Shown: positions 25,551-34,229, counted from the stretch's first letter. The stretch: DNA of 64,000 nt from JACVRW01 sp038323835 (GCA_038323835.1 JBBQHI010000017.1:1-64000); one strand, 5' to 3'. The notes: a model not told the origin generated them from the sequence alone. Translations and numbers: made by a program.

Positions 25551-25650
25551 CGGCGAGGAGCGCAGCCCGATCGGTGATCGGGCGAGCACCGCAGCCATGC
25601 CGGCGAGGAGCGCAGCCCGATCGGTGATCGGGCGAGCACCGCAGCCATGC
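25551..25650 (+). repeat. Tandem palindromic elements, locus 4
   Basis: Two identical 50-bp copies back to back (25551-25600 and 25601-25650). Each has arm GAGGAGCGCA, stem GCCCGATC, loop GGT, stem GATCGGGC, and GAGCACCGCAGCCATGCC. Exact identity suggests a recent duplication. They lie between the histidine kinase and a + strand exported-protein gene, upstream of the latter's ribosome binding site. Confidence 0.92.
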
Positions 25651-25699
25651 CATTGTCCCCTTTCGAAGCCCGAACCCGACATGTAGGAGCTCGGTTCCC

Positions 25700-26431
25700 T
25701 TGAAGCGCCTGTCTCGCCTGCGACCCACCCCCGCTCTCGTCATCGCCCTGATCGCCCTGTTCGTCTCGCTCGGCGGCGTCTCCTACGGCGTGGCCACCGG
25801 CTACATCGACAGCCGCGAGATCAGGAACAACACGGTGAGCACCAAGGACCTGCGCAACAACGACATCCGCACCAAGGACATCCGCAACAACGAGGTACGG
25901 GGCCTCGACATCCGCAACAGCACGATTCAGGGACGCGACGTGGCGCTGGCCACCATCACTGGCGAGGACGTGAAGGAGTCCACGCTGAGCCAGGTGCCGA
26001 GCGCGGCCCGGGCGGCCCGCGCGGACGGCGCCGCGGCGGTGGACTCGCTGCGGGTTATCGGCGTGAGGTCGGTGGCGCAGGGCGGCGCGCCCATGACGCT
26101 CGTGCAGTACGGGCCCCTCACCGTGACCGGAGCCTGTGTGGCCGACATGACCGGCCCGCGCGCCGAGGTCCGCGTGCAGTCCGCCGAGGCCGGGTCGAGC
26201 GCTGATGGCGAGGAGGCATCCTTCGGGGACCTCGGAACGGGCGCCCAGGCCGTGGCCGCCGTCACCTCCACCGGTCCGCGCGCGATCGAGTCCTCTCCGA
26301 TCGTGGCGTCCGGAATCACCGTGGCGCTGAGCGGGGTGGTGTCGCTGATCGCCGACGGCGCGGGCGCCGGCTCCTGCCGGTTCCAGGGCCACACCGTGGT
26401 AAGCGGCGTGGCCGTGGCCAACACGCCCTAA
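25700..26431 (+). CDS. Exported protein with RNN/TKDIRNN repeats
   Basis: A 243 aa protein with a signal peptide or membrane anchor at about residues 10-33 (ALVIALIALFVSLGGVSYG). Short degenerate repeats then run over about 36-75 (EIRNNTVSTKDLRNN, DIRTKDIRNN, EVRGLDIRNS). Such I-x-N-N-x-T-x-K-D-I repeats form a short beta-solenoid-like stalk in many actinobacterial surface proteins. The C-terminal 150 residues are Ala/Gly/Ser/Val-rich without a recognised domain. The start is TTG at 25700 with AGGAG 10 nt upstream. Function unknown; cell-surface location inferred. Confidence 0.75.
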   Translation: MKRLSRLRPTPALVIALIALFVSLGGVSYGVATGYIDSREIRNNTVSTKDLRNNDIRTKDIRNNEVRGLDIRNSTIQGRDVALATITGEDVKESTLSQVPSAARAARADGAAAVDSLRVIGVRSVAQGGAPMTLVQYGPLTVTGACVADMTGPRAEVRVQSAEAGSSADGEEASFGDLGTGAQAVAAVTSTGPRAIESSPIVASGITVALSGVVSLIADGAGAGSCRFQGHTVVSGVAVANTP

Positions 26432-26434
26432 GGG

Positions 26435-28102
26435 CTAGACCTCCACCACCACGGGCAGGATCATCGGCCTGCGCCGCAGCTCGTTGTAGACGAACTCGGC
26501 CACGTCGTCGTGGAGGTGGTCCTGGAGCAGGTCGATCTCGGTGATGCGCTCCTTGGCCGAGCGCCCGAGCGAGGCGTCCACCGCGTCGCGCAGGTCGGCC
26601 ACGAAGCCATCGTTCTCGTCGATGAATGGCACACCGCGGAACATGATCTCGGGGGGCACGACCGAGCGCCCGTCCTGCTCGGAGACGGTGGCCACCACGA
26701 TGAAGATCCCGTCCGCGGAGAGCATGCGGCGGTCGCGCAACGCCACGTCCTCGATGTTCCCGACCTCCATGCCGTCCACGAAGATCATGCCCGCCTGCTC
26801 GCGCTCGCCGAAGCGGGCCCCACGCCCGTCGAACTCCAGCGGGCGGCCGTTCTCGCCCATGAAGATGGCCTCCCCGGCGATGCCCACGGCCTCGGCGAGC
26901 CTGCCGTGGAGGTGCAGGCGCTTGTGGTCGCCGTGCACGGGCATCACGTACTGCGGCTGAGTGAGGTTGAGCATCAGCTTCAGCTCCTCAGCGTACCCGT
27001 GACCCGAGGCGTGGATCGGCACCTCGGTCGGGGTGATCGCGGTGGCGCCGAGGCGGTAGATGTGGTCGATCGTCTCGTTCACCGCCCGCTCGTTCCCGGG
27101 CACCGGCGTGGCCGAGAAGATCACCGTGTCCCCCGAGTGCAGGGTCACGTGGGGATGGTCGTCGTGGGCCATGCGGCGCAGTGCCGACAGCGGCTCCCCC
27201 TGGCTTCCCGTGGACACGACCACCACCTTGTGGTCCGGGAAGTCCTCGATCTCGCTCGGTCCGACCAGCAGGCCATCGGGGATGTCGATGTGTCCCAGCA
27301 TCCGGCCGATGTTCACGTTCTTGCGCATCGAGCGCCCCACAAGGGCCACCTTGCGCTCCTGCTCGGCGGCGGCGTCCACCACCTGCTGGACCCGGTGGAT
27401 GTTGGAGGCGAAGCAGGTCACGACGATGCGGCCCTCGCAGCGGGCGAACACCTCGTTCAGGCGCGGGCCGACACTGGACTCGGAGGGCGACCATCCCGGC
27501 CGGTCGGCGTTGGTGGAGTCGCCGCACAGGAGCAGCAGCCCCTCGCGCCCCAGCTCCGCGAGCCGCGCGACGTCGGCCGGCACGCCGTCCACCGGGGTCT
27601 GGTCGAACTTGTAGTCGCCCGTGATCAGGATCGTCCCCAGATCGCAGGACATGGCCACGGCGAACATGTCGGGAATGGAGTGGGCCATCTTCACCATCTC
27701 CACCGAGAACGGCCCGGCGTCGAAGGTCGCGCCGGAAAGCACGTCCTCGACCGTGACGCCCTTCAGCTTGTGCTCGTCGAGCTTGGACCGCACCATCGCC
27801 GCGGTGAGCGGCCCGCCGTAGATGGGCGGGGGCCGGTCCAGCTCGCGCAGGACGAAGGGCAGCGCCCCCACGTGATCCTCGTGGCCGTGGGTGAGCACGA
27901 TGGCCTCGATGTCGTCGGCCCGGTCGCGCAGGTAGGCGAAGTCGGGCAGCACGAGGTCGATCCCGAGCTGGTCGGGCTGGGGAAACATCAAGCCGGTGTC
28001 CACCACCACGATGCGGCCCCCGAACTCGACGACCGTCATGTTCTTCCCGATCTCGCCCAAGCCGCCGAGCGGCAGGACGCGAAGAGTGCCGTCTCGGGTC
28101 AA
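26435..28102 (-). CDS. rnj: Ribonuclease J
   Basis: Metallo-beta-lactamase-fold 5'-3' exo/endoribonuclease. The 555 aa protein has the N-terminal block LPLGGLGEIGKNMTVVE, the metal site THGHEDHVGALP, ITGDYKFDQTPVDG, CGDSTNADRPGWSPSE, a beta-CASP domain (STGSQGEPLSALRRM, HASGHGYAEELKLML) and the C-terminal domain. The start is TTG at 28102, overlapping the dapA stop (TTGA). This is consistent with translational coupling to dapA, an arrangement common in actinobacteria. Confidence 0.96.
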   Translation of the reverse strand: MTRDGTLRVLPLGGLGEIGKNMTVVEFGGRIVVVDTGLMFPQPDQLGIDLVLPDFAYLRDRADDIEAIVLTHGHEDHVGALPFVLRELDRPPPIYGGPLTAAMVRSKLDEHKLKGVTVEDVLSGATFDAGPFSVEMVKMAHSIPDMFAVAMSCDLGTILITGDYKFDQTPVDGVPADVARLAELGREGLLLLCGDSTNADRPGWSPSESSVGPRLNEVFARCEGRIVVTCFASNIHRVQQVVDAAAEQERKVALVGRSMRKNVNIGRMLGHIDIPDGLLVGPSEIEDFPDHKVVVVSTGSQGEPLSALRRMAHDDHPHVTLHSGDTVIFSATPVPGNERAVNETIDHIYRLGATAITPTEVPIHASGHGYAEELKLMLNLTQPQYVMPVHGDHKRLHLHGRLAEAVGIAGEAIFMGENGRPLEFDGRGARFGEREQAGMIFVDGMEVGNIEDVALRDRRMLSADGIFIVVATVSEQDGRSVVPPEIMFRGVPFIDENDGFVADLRDAVDASLGRSAKERITEIDLLQDHLHDDVAEFVYNELRRRPMILPVVVEV

Positions 28103-28962
28103 ACCTGCGCGAGCAGCCCGTGCCGCTCGAGGGCGGTGCGAATCACGGCGCTCTCCTCGTCAGAGGCCTCCACGAGCGGGAGCCGCAGCCCACCGACCTC
28201 GTGTCCGGCCATGTTCAGGGCAGCCTTGATGGGAATCGGGTTGGTGGTGACGGACAGGGCCTCGAAGAACCCGGCCAGTGACCGCTGGATCTCAGCCCGG
28301 TTCTCGGGCTCGTCGATCATCCGCCGCATCTCACTGCCCACGAGGTGAGAGCCCACGTGGATGCCGCCGGTGCCGCCCATCTCCAGCACCTCGGCCAGCA
28401 CGTCGTCGTTCCCGGCGAGCAGATCCAGCCCGTCGATCGGGGCCAGGTCCTCGTAGCGGGCCTGCTTCACGGCGGTCACGTTCTCGATCTGCGCTAGCTC
28501 GGCCAGCAGATCGTTGGGCATGTCCACCACGCAGCGCGAGGGGATGTTGTAGAGGATCACCGGAAGGTCGGTGACTGCGGCCACGGCCTCGAAGTGGGCT
28601 CTCAGGCCGCGCCGGTTCGGCTTGTTGTAGTAGGGCGTGACCACCAGCACGGCGTCCACACCCGTCTCGGTGGCCCTTTTGGTGAGCTCGGCGGTATGGC
28701 GCGTGTCGTTGGTGCCCGTGCCCGCGATCACCGGCGCGCTGCCGGATTCGGCCACGGCGAGCTCCCAGAGCCGGGCCATCTCCTCGTCCGTGAGGGTGGC
28801 CCCCTCCCCCGTGGTGCCGGCCACGACCAGGCCGTCCGAGCCGCTGCGCAGCAGCTCGTGGATGAGACGCACGGTGGCGTCCTCGTCCACGGCCCCATGC
28901 GCGTCGAACGGCGTGACCATCGCCGTGAGGATGCCCCCGAGCTTGGCCGGGCCGGAGGTCAC
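28099..28962 (-). CDS. dapA: 4-hydroxy-tetrahydrodipicolinate synthase
   Basis: Condenses pyruvate with aspartate semialdehyde, the first committed step of DAP/lysine synthesis. The 287 aa TIM-barrel protein has AMVTPFDAHGAVD, the VAGTTGEGATLTDEE substrate motif, VVTPYYNKPNRRG, the catalytic Tyr in VILYNIPSRC and the Schiff-base Lys in TAVKQARYEDL. GTG at 28962 is chosen because it overlaps the upstream stop by 4 nt (GTGA) and sits just before homology; the longer frame is a shadow. Operon order is small protein-dapA-rnj. Confidence 0.95.
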   Translation of the reverse strand: MTSGPAKLGGILTAMVTPFDAHGAVDEDATVRLIHELLRSGSDGLVVAGTTGEGATLTDEEMARLWELAVAESGSAPVIAGTGTNDTRHTAELTKRATETGVDAVLVVTPYYNKPNRRGLRAHFEAVAAVTDLPVILYNIPSRCVVDMPNDLLAELAQIENVTAVKQARYEDLAPIDGLDLLAGNDDVLAEVLEMGGTGGIHVGSHLVGSEMRRMIDEPENRAEIQRSLAGFFEALSVTTNPIPIKAALNMAGHEVGGLRLPLVEASDEESAVIRTALERHGLLAQV

Positions 28963-29198
28963 TGGATCGGCCTGAACGGGTCCGGAGCGGAATTGGCCGA
29001 GTCCTCCGCGGGCTCCGGGGCGCTGCCCACGGGGGGTGCGGGCACGCTCTCCGTGCTTGGCGGGGCGGGCATCGGCGCCGGGGACCCGGCAACGGGGACG
29101 GGACGGCCGTGATCGTCGAAGTGCGGGCCCGCCCCAGCCTCGTCCAGCGTCTCCTGCGCCTGCTCCGCAAGCTTCTTGGCTCGGTCCATGAACCCCAT
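28959..29198 (-). CDS. Small conserved-looking protein upstream of dapA
   Basis: A 79 aa protein with a short amphipathic N-terminal helix (MGFMDRAKKLAEQAQETL) and a Pro/Ala/Ser-rich disordered tail. ATG at 29198 is preferred to the upstream alternative because GAAGGGG lies 7 nt before it. There is no membrane segment and no recognised domain. It is the first gene of the dapA-rnj operon and is translationally coupled to dapA. Function unknown. Confidence 0.65.
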   Translation of the reverse strand: MGFMDRAKKLAEQAQETLDEAGAGPHFDDHGRPVPVAGSPAPMPAPPSTESVPAPPVGSAPEPAEDSANSAPDPFRPIQ

Positions 29199-29287
29199 GC
29201 GAACCCCTTCCGATCGACCCCGCGGCACGATAGCGCGCTGTCATCCCTTCCGAACAGCCCCTGCTAATGGGACAATTCGCGTCTTCC

Positions 29288-29713
29288 ATGGACAGGGAAC
29301 GCGACTACAGCCACAGGACGGCGGTTCAGAAGCTCGGCGTGAAGCCCTCCGAGCGGGTCGAGGTGACCGGCGATGTGGGATCCGGCCTGCGCCGTGACGT
29401 GAAGGAGACGCTCGGCCGCGGGCTCGTCCGCTCCGGAGACCTCGACGGCGCAATCGTGCTCGTGGAGTCGATGGACGAGGCGGTGGAGGCCCTGAGCACC
29501 TACCGGGCCCGTGTGCGGGACACGGGGTACCTCTGGATCATCACGCGCAAGCGGGGACACGAGAATTATGTGAACCAGATGAAGCTGGTCCCCCACGCGA
29601 AGACCCTCGGCCTGATCGACAACAAGACCTGCTCCATCGACGACGAGCGCTCCGGCATCCGCTTCGTCGTGCCCCGCGCGCTGCGCAAGACCGGCGCCCG
29701 CACCGCCGCCTGA
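29288..29713 (+). CDS. DUF3052 family protein
   Basis: A 141 aa protein of the actinobacterial DUF3052 family. The family pattern is visible as HRTAVQKLGVKPSERV, a central acidic/hydrophobic block ending in YLWIITRKRGHENYV, and a C-terminal TCSIDDERSGIRFVVPR. Function unknown. ATG at 29288 is preferred, and an in-frame ATG at 29267 would add seven residues. The 68-89 nt between this gene and the divergent small gene probably holds both promoters; a TGCTAATG sequence just upstream resembles an extended -10. Confidence 0.8.
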   Translation: MDRERDYSHRTAVQKLGVKPSERVEVTGDVGSGLRRDVKETLGRGLVRSGDLDGAIVLVESMDEAVEALSTYRARVRDTGYLWIITRKRGHENYVNQMKLVPHAKTLGLIDNKTCSIDDERSGIRFVVPRALRKTGARTAA

Positions 29714-29729
29714 CCCCTCAGCAGCGCGA

Positions 29730-29828
29730 GGGAGGAGCGGAGCCCGATCGGCGGCGAGGAGCGCAGTCCGATCGTTGATCGGGCGAGCACCGCAGCCCGA
29801 TGTCATCGGGGGAGCACCGGACCATGCC
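29730..29828 (+). repeat. Nested or fused palindromic elements, locus 5
   Basis: A left half-copy ending AGCCCGATCGG (29730-29752) is followed by a full copy (about 29754-29795; stem TCCGATC/GATCGGG with a U-G wobble, loop GTT), then a degenerate right part with CCCGATG/CATCGGGG and GAGCACCGGACCATGCC (to about 29828). This again looks like insertion of one element into another. It lies between the DUF3052 gene and the GGDEF/EAL gene. Confidence 0.82.
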
Positions 29829-29903
29829 ATCGGCTCAAGCTCATGCCCGCAACGCCCGATCTAGAGCCTGTAGGCCACGTCGCCGTTACGGGCCACGGAC
29901 ACC

Positions 29904-32042
29904 ATGCAGCCAGGCCGAGCCCTATCCACCGAGGCGCTGCACGACGCCGATGTCCGCAGGTCCTTCGACGTGCCCTACCGCACGCTCGTGGAGCACATCC
30001 CGGCCGTGACCTACATCGCCGAGTTCAGCGCCGACGCGCCGTTCATCTACGTCAGCCCGCAGATCGAGACGCTCCTGGGCTTCCCGGCCGCTGACTGGCT
30101 CGATGTTTCCGACCTCTGGGCCGAGCGAATCCACCCCGAGGACCGCGAGCGCGTGCTCGCGGCCGAGCGGCTGACCTTCGCCGAGGCGATTCCCTACGAG
30201 GGCGAGTTCCGCATGCTCGCGGCGGACGGCCGCGTGGTGTGGGTCTGGGAGCGCGACGCCGTGATCCGCGACCATGAGGGTCGGCCCGTGGCCACCCAGG
30301 GCGTGCTCATGGACGTGACCGAGCTGAAGCGCACCCGGGGCGCGCTTCACGAGACCGAGGCGCAGGTGCGCGAAGAGCGCGACCGCGCGCAGGGCTATCT
30401 GGACATCGCCGCCACGATGATGCTGGTCCTGGCGGCCGACGGCAGCGTCAGCCTGGCCAACCGGCGGGCGTGCGAGGTGCTCGGCCGCTCCGAGGGCGAG
30501 ATCCTGGGACACGACTGGTTCGAGCTGGCCGTGCCGCCCACGGAGCGCCAGGCGGCTCGATCCGGGTTCGAGCGCGTGATCCGCGGCGCGGTCGCGCCGG
30601 TGGACGGCTTCGAGAGCTCGGTGGTCACGGCGGTCGGCGAGGTGCGCCTGGTGTCCTGGCGCAACACGGTGCTCTACGACGACGAGGGGCGGGTGGTGGG
30701 AGCGCTCGGCTCGGGCGAGGACATCACCGAGCGGCGCCGGGCCGAGCAGCGCGTCGCGTTCCTCGCCTACCACGACCAGCTCACCGGCCTGCCCAACCGG
30801 GCCCATCTGGCAGAGACCGTGGCCGACGTGCTCGACCGCGCCGTGGGCGTGGGCCTCTCGGTGGGGCTCCTCTGCCTGGATCTCGACGACTTCAAGCTGG
30901 TGAACGACAGCCTCGGCCACGCCGTGGGCGACGAGCTGCTCGTGGCCGTGGCTCACCGCCTGGAGTCGGTGAAGCGCTACGGAGACGTGCTCGCCCACGC
31001 GGGCGGAGACGAGTTCTTCATGCTGCTCATGGACCTGCCCGCCGACGGCCTGGAGCACGCGGTGGTCGCCGCCAAGCGCCTGTCCGACGCCCTCACCGAG
31101 CCGTTCGAGGTGGAGGAGGCCGAGCTCCATGTGACGGCGAGCGTCGGTGTCAGCCTCGCCCCCCACCTGGCCGCCGACGGAGCCGCGCTGCTGCGCCAGG
31201 CGGACACGGCCATGTACCAGGCCAAGCGTGCCGGGCGCTCCGGGCACGCCGTGTACGCGCCCGAGGAGCAGCAGCCGATCGACCGGCTGTCACTCACCGC
31301 CCGCCTGCGCCGCTCGATCGACCGCGGCCAGCTCGAGCTGCACTACCAGCCGATCTTCTCGCTCCGGAGCGGCGAGCCGATTGCCGTGGAGGCGCTGCTG
31401 CGCTGGAACGACCCGGCGCGCGGGCTGGTGCCCCCCGCCGCCTTCATCCCCGCGGCCGAGCACAGCGGCTTGATCGAGCCGATCGGCGAGTGGGTGGCGA
31501 ACGAGCTGTGCCGCCAGGCGGCGGAGTGGCGGGACCTGGGGCTCACGCCGCGCCTGAGCCTGAACGCCGCCCCGCGCGAGCTTCGCCGGCCCGAGTACGT
31601 GGACACGCTCGCCGCCGCGCTCGAGCGCCACGCCATCGAGCCGTCCCGCATCGTGGTGGAGATCACCGAATCGGCGGCGATGGACGAAGCCGCCGCCCGC
31701 GGGCCGATCGAGCGCCTCCACGCCCTCGGCGTGGGGCTTGCCATCGACGACTTCGGCGAGGGCTTCTCCTCACTCAGCAGGTTGCGAAAGCTGCCGGTGG
31801 AGCAGATCAAGATCGACCGCTCCTTCTTGCACGACGTGCCCCGCAGCGCCACCGCCTCCGCCGTGGTGACGGCGATCATCCGGCTGGCTCAGGCACTCGG
31901 CCGCGAGGTGGTGGCCGAGGGCGTGGAGAGCCATGAGCAGCGCGACTTCCTCACCGCGCAGGGCTGTCTCTTGGCCCAGGGCTTCTTCCTCTCGCGCCCG
32001 CTCACCGCCGAGCGCGCGACTGCGCTGTTGCTGCGCGCCTAG
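29904..32042 (+). CDS. PAS-PAS-GGDEF-EAL cyclic-di-GMP signalling protein
   Basis: A 712 aa cytoplasmic protein without membrane segments. It has PAS domain 1 at about residues 25-140 (ends GVLMDVTELKR), PAS domain 2 at about 155-275 (ends GEDITERRRAEQ) and a GGDEF domain with an intact GGDEF motif near residue 367. The EAL domain has EAL near residue 496, a DDFG motif in IDDFGEGFSSL and EGVES near the end. Both diguanylate cyclase and phosphodiesterase active sites look complete, so it could make and degrade c-di-GMP, with PAS sensing as switch. The start is ATG at 29904. Its stop overlaps the convergent small lipoprotein gene. Confidence 0.95.
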   Translation: MQPGRALSTEALHDADVRRSFDVPYRTLVEHIPAVTYIAEFSADAPFIYVSPQIETLLGFPAADWLDVSDLWAERIHPEDRERVLAAERLTFAEAIPYEGEFRMLAADGRVVWVWERDAVIRDHEGRPVATQGVLMDVTELKRTRGALHETEAQVREERDRAQGYLDIAATMMLVLAADGSVSLANRRACEVLGRSEGEILGHDWFELAVPPTERQAARSGFERVIRGAVAPVDGFESSVVTAVGEVRLVSWRNTVLYDDEGRVVGALGSGEDITERRRAEQRVAFLAYHDQLTGLPNRAHLAETVADVLDRAVGVGLSVGLLCLDLDDFKLVNDSLGHAVGDELLVAVAHRLESVKRYGDVLAHAGGDEFFMLLMDLPADGLEHAVVAAKRLSDALTEPFEVEEAELHVTASVGVSLAPHLAADGAALLRQADTAMYQAKRAGRSGHAVYAPEEQQPIDRLSLTARLRRSIDRGQLELHYQPIFSLRSGEPIAVEALLRWNDPARGLVPPAAFIPAAEHSGLIEPIGEWVANELCRQAAEWRDLGLTPRLSLNAAPRELRRPEYVDTLAAALERHAIEPSRIVVEITESAAMDEAAARGPIERLHALGVGLAIDDFGEGFSSLSRLRKLPVEQIKIDRSFLHDVPRSATASAVVTAIIRLAQALGREVVAEGVESHEQRDFLTAQGCLLAQGFFLSRPLTAERATALLLRA

Positions 32043-32263
32043 CGGAGCGTCGCGGCCGGGGGCAGCGGCGACCAGGATGGGTCGTCGTCGCTCGGGGCGT
32101 TGTTGGTGATGCGGTTGTGGAGCGTGGCGCCGGTGAGCGTCAAGTCCGTCGTGGGCTTCGGCTCTCCGAACGCGCAGGCCGACAGGGCGGCCACGCCTAG
32201 ACAGGCGCCGAGCAGCAGGACGAGTCGTATGAGGGCGCCGGGGGTCCCGGCCGATCCTCCCAC
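32039..32263 (-). CDS. Small putative lipoprotein
   Basis: A 74 aa frame with a short lipoprotein-type signal (LVLLLGACLGVAALSAC, lipobox Cys) followed by about 40 polar residues (TTDLTLTGATLHNR and an Asp-rich segment). The start would be GTG at 32263, 5 nt after the dapB stop, which suggests coupling to dapB. Its TAG overlaps the convergent GGDEF/EAL stop. No domain is recognised. The signal peptide is the main support. Confidence 0.5.
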   Translation of the reverse strand: MGGSAGTPGALIRLVLLLGACLGVAALSACAFGEPKPTTDLTLTGATLHNRITNNAPSDDDPSWSPLPPAATLR

Positions 32264-32268
32264 ACCGG

Positions 32269-32925
32269 CTACAAGAGGTGCTCGAGCCCGATCACCGGCG
32301 AGTCGTCCAGGTCCCCCACCCGGCGCACGGCCAGCAACACACCGGGCATGAACGACTCGCGCGCGATCGAGTCGTGGCGGATGGTGAGCGTCTGGCCCTC
32401 CCCTCCGAACAGCACCTCCTGGTGCGCCACCAGTCCCGGCAGGCGCACGGAGTGGATCGGCTCGTGCACGTGGCCGCCGGCGGCCGTGATCAGCTCGGCC
32501 GTGCGCATAGCGGTGCCCGACGGGGCGTCCAGCTTGGCGTCGTGGTGGAGCTCCACGATCTCGCATTCCGGCATGTGCTCGGCCGCCCGCTGCGCGAACT
32601 CCATCAGCAGCACGGCCCCGATGGCGAAATTCGGGGCCGCGAACAGGTTGGCCGAGCCCGCGCCGCGCAGCTCCTCGAAGTCCGCCCCGGTCGTTCCCAT
32701 CACGCAGTGCACGCCCGCCTCCAGGCAGGCCCTGGCGTTGGCCAGCGCCGTGTCGGGACGGCTGAAGTCCACCACCACGTCGGCGTCGCCGAGCACGTCG
32801 GCGAGCGCGGTGCCGAGGGCGGGGTCGGCGCGGCCGGACAGGGTCATGTCGTTCGCGCCCTCCACCGCCGCGCACACCGCCTGGCCCATGCGGCCCGCGG
32901 CGCCCGAGACGGCGACCGCGATCAC
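32269..32925 (-). CDS. dapB: 4-hydroxy-tetrahydrodipicolinate reductase
   Basis: NAD(P)H-dependent second enzyme of the DAP/lysine pathway. The 218 aa protein has the Rossmann motif VSGAAGRMGQAV, VVVDFSRPD, VMGTTGAD, NFAIGAVLLMEFA and the substrate motif ELHHDAKLDAPSGTA. It is at the short end of the family. The GTG start at 32925 overlaps the M16 protease stop (GTGA). dapA and dapL/dapF are elsewhere in the window. Confidence 0.95.
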   Translation of the reverse strand: MIAVAVSGAAGRMGQAVCAAVEGANDMTLSGRADPALGTALADVLGDADVVVDFSRPDTALANARACLEAGVHCVMGTTGADFEELRGAGSANLFAAPNFAIGAVLLMEFAQRAAEHMPECEIVELHHDAKLDAPSGTAMRTAELITAAGGHVHEPIHSVRLPGLVAHQEVLFGGEGQTLTIRHDSIARESFMPGVLLAVRRVGDLDDSPVIGLEHLL

Positions 32926-34208
32926 GCGGCCAGCTGGGGGCTCACGGCCTGGAGGGCGGACCGGAAGGCGTCCTCGTCGGACCCCACGCCGGCCGCCGCC
33001 AGCGAGTCCGGCACCCAGAGCTCCTGCGCCAGGCCGTTCACCTCGTCGAGCGTGACCTTGTCGTAGGCGGCCAGCAGCTCGTCCAGGGTGAGGAGCGGCA
33101 CGCCCATCAGCACCGAGCTGCCCAGGCGGTTCATACGCATCGAGGTGGACTCCATGGAGAGCACGGTGCGGCCCTTCACGTTCTCGCGTGCGCGCTCCAC
33201 CTCCTCGGCGGTCACGCCGTCGGCCAGCAGCCGGCGCAGCTCGTCCCCGATCACGGTCAGCGCCTCGGCGATGTTGTCCGGCCGGGTGCCCACGTACACG
33301 GCCACCTGCCCGGAGTCCGCGTACTGGCTCGAATAGGAGTAGACCGAGTAGGCCAGCCCGCGCTTCTCGCGCACCTCCTGGAAGAGACGCGACGAGGTGG
33401 AGCCGCCGAGGATCGTGTCCAGCACCCGCAGGGCGAAGCGCCGGTCGTCCCCTCGCGGGATGCCGGGCGCGCCCAGGCAGAGGTGGTACTGCTCGGTGTC
33501 CTTGCGGTGGAAGCTGAGGCGGCGGCCGGCGCCATTCGGCGAGCCGAGGCCTTCCGGCACGGGGCCCGTCGGCGCGCTGGCAAAGGCGCCGTCCACGAGC
33601 TTCACGATCGCGTGGTGATCCACGTTGCCCGCCCCCGCCACCACAATGTTCCCGGGCACGTAGCGGGCGTCATGCCATTCGCTGATCTTCGGTATCGGCA
33701 CCGAGGACACCACGTCGGCGCGCCCGATTATCGGGCGGCCCAGCGGGTGATCGCCGAACATCGCCCCGGCCAGAACGTCGTGGACCTTGTCCTGCGGCTC
33801 GTCCTCGTACATTGCGATCTCCTCGATCACCACCTGGCGCTCCGAGTCGATGTCCGGGTAGGACGGCCTCAGGACCATGTCCTGGAGCACGTCGAAGGCG
33901 CGCTCGAGGTGCCCGTCGAGGAAGCGCGAGTAGACCGACGTGGTCTCCTTGCCCGTCCCGGCGTTCACCTCGGCGCCCATCGCATCGAAGGCCTCGTCGA
34001 TCTCGAACGACGAGAAGCGGTCCGTGCCCTTGAACAGCAGGTGCTCGAGGAAGTGCGAGATGCCCGCCTGCTCGTTGCCCTCGTCGCGCGATCCCGCCCG
34101 GATCCAGAATCCGAGCGCGATCGAGCGAACCGAGGGCATGGCCTCGGTGACCACCCTGACGCCCGAATCGAGCGTCGTTAATTCGGCCTGCGGTGCTCGC
34201 GAGATCAC
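32922..34208 (-). CDS. M16 family zinc protease (pitrilysin/MPP-like)
   Basis: A 428 aa single-chain M16 peptidase. The N-terminal half has LTTLDSGVRVVTEAMPSVRS and the inverted zinc motif HFLEH (His52, Glu55, His56) with a downstream Glu. The C-terminal half has the usual RGLAYSVYSY segment. The start is unusual. The only plausible start codon before the conserved region is GTG at 34208, which lies inside a palindromic element. That same element provides GGAG 8 nt upstream. The open frame extends beyond but would run into pnp. The gene is coupled to downstream dapB. pnp followed by an M16 protease is a common gene order. Confidence 0.88.
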   Translation of the reverse strand: MISRAPQAELTTLDSGVRVVTEAMPSVRSIALGFWIRAGSRDEGNEQAGISHFLEHLLFKGTDRFSSFEIDEAFDAMGAEVNAGTGKETTSVYSRFLDGHLERAFDVLQDMVLRPSYPDIDSERQVVIEEIAMYEDEPQDKVHDVLAGAMFGDHPLGRPIIGRADVVSSVPIPKISEWHDARYVPGNIVVAGAGNVDHHAIVKLVDGAFASAPTGPVPEGLGSPNGAGRRLSFHRKDTEQYHLCLGAPGIPRGDDRRFALRVLDTILGGSTSSRLFQEVREKRGLAYSVYSYSSQYADSGQVAVYVGTRPDNIAEALTVIGDELRRLLADGVTAEEVERARENVKGRTVLSMESTSMRMNRLGSSVLMGVPLLTLDELLAAYDKVTLDEVNGLAQELWVPDSLAAAGVGSDEDAFRSALQAVSPQLAA

Positions 34209-34229
34209 CGATCTCGCTCCGCTCCTCGG
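34188..34229 (-). repeat. Palindromic element at the 5' end of the M16 protease, locus 6
   Basis: A minus-strand copy with arm GAGGAGCGGA, stem GCGAGATC, loop GGT, stem GATCTCGC, and GAGCACCGCAG. Two stem pairs differ from the common form on both arms together, so pairing is kept. The loop GGTGAT supplies the GTG that is the best start codon of the protease gene, and the arm supplies a GGAG. Confidence 0.88.

Noticed and set aside
32039..32875. Long minus-strand frame covering dapB in another frame
   Set aside because: Only its last 74 codons (after the dapB stop) have a lipoprotein signal. The rest is a shadow of dapB.
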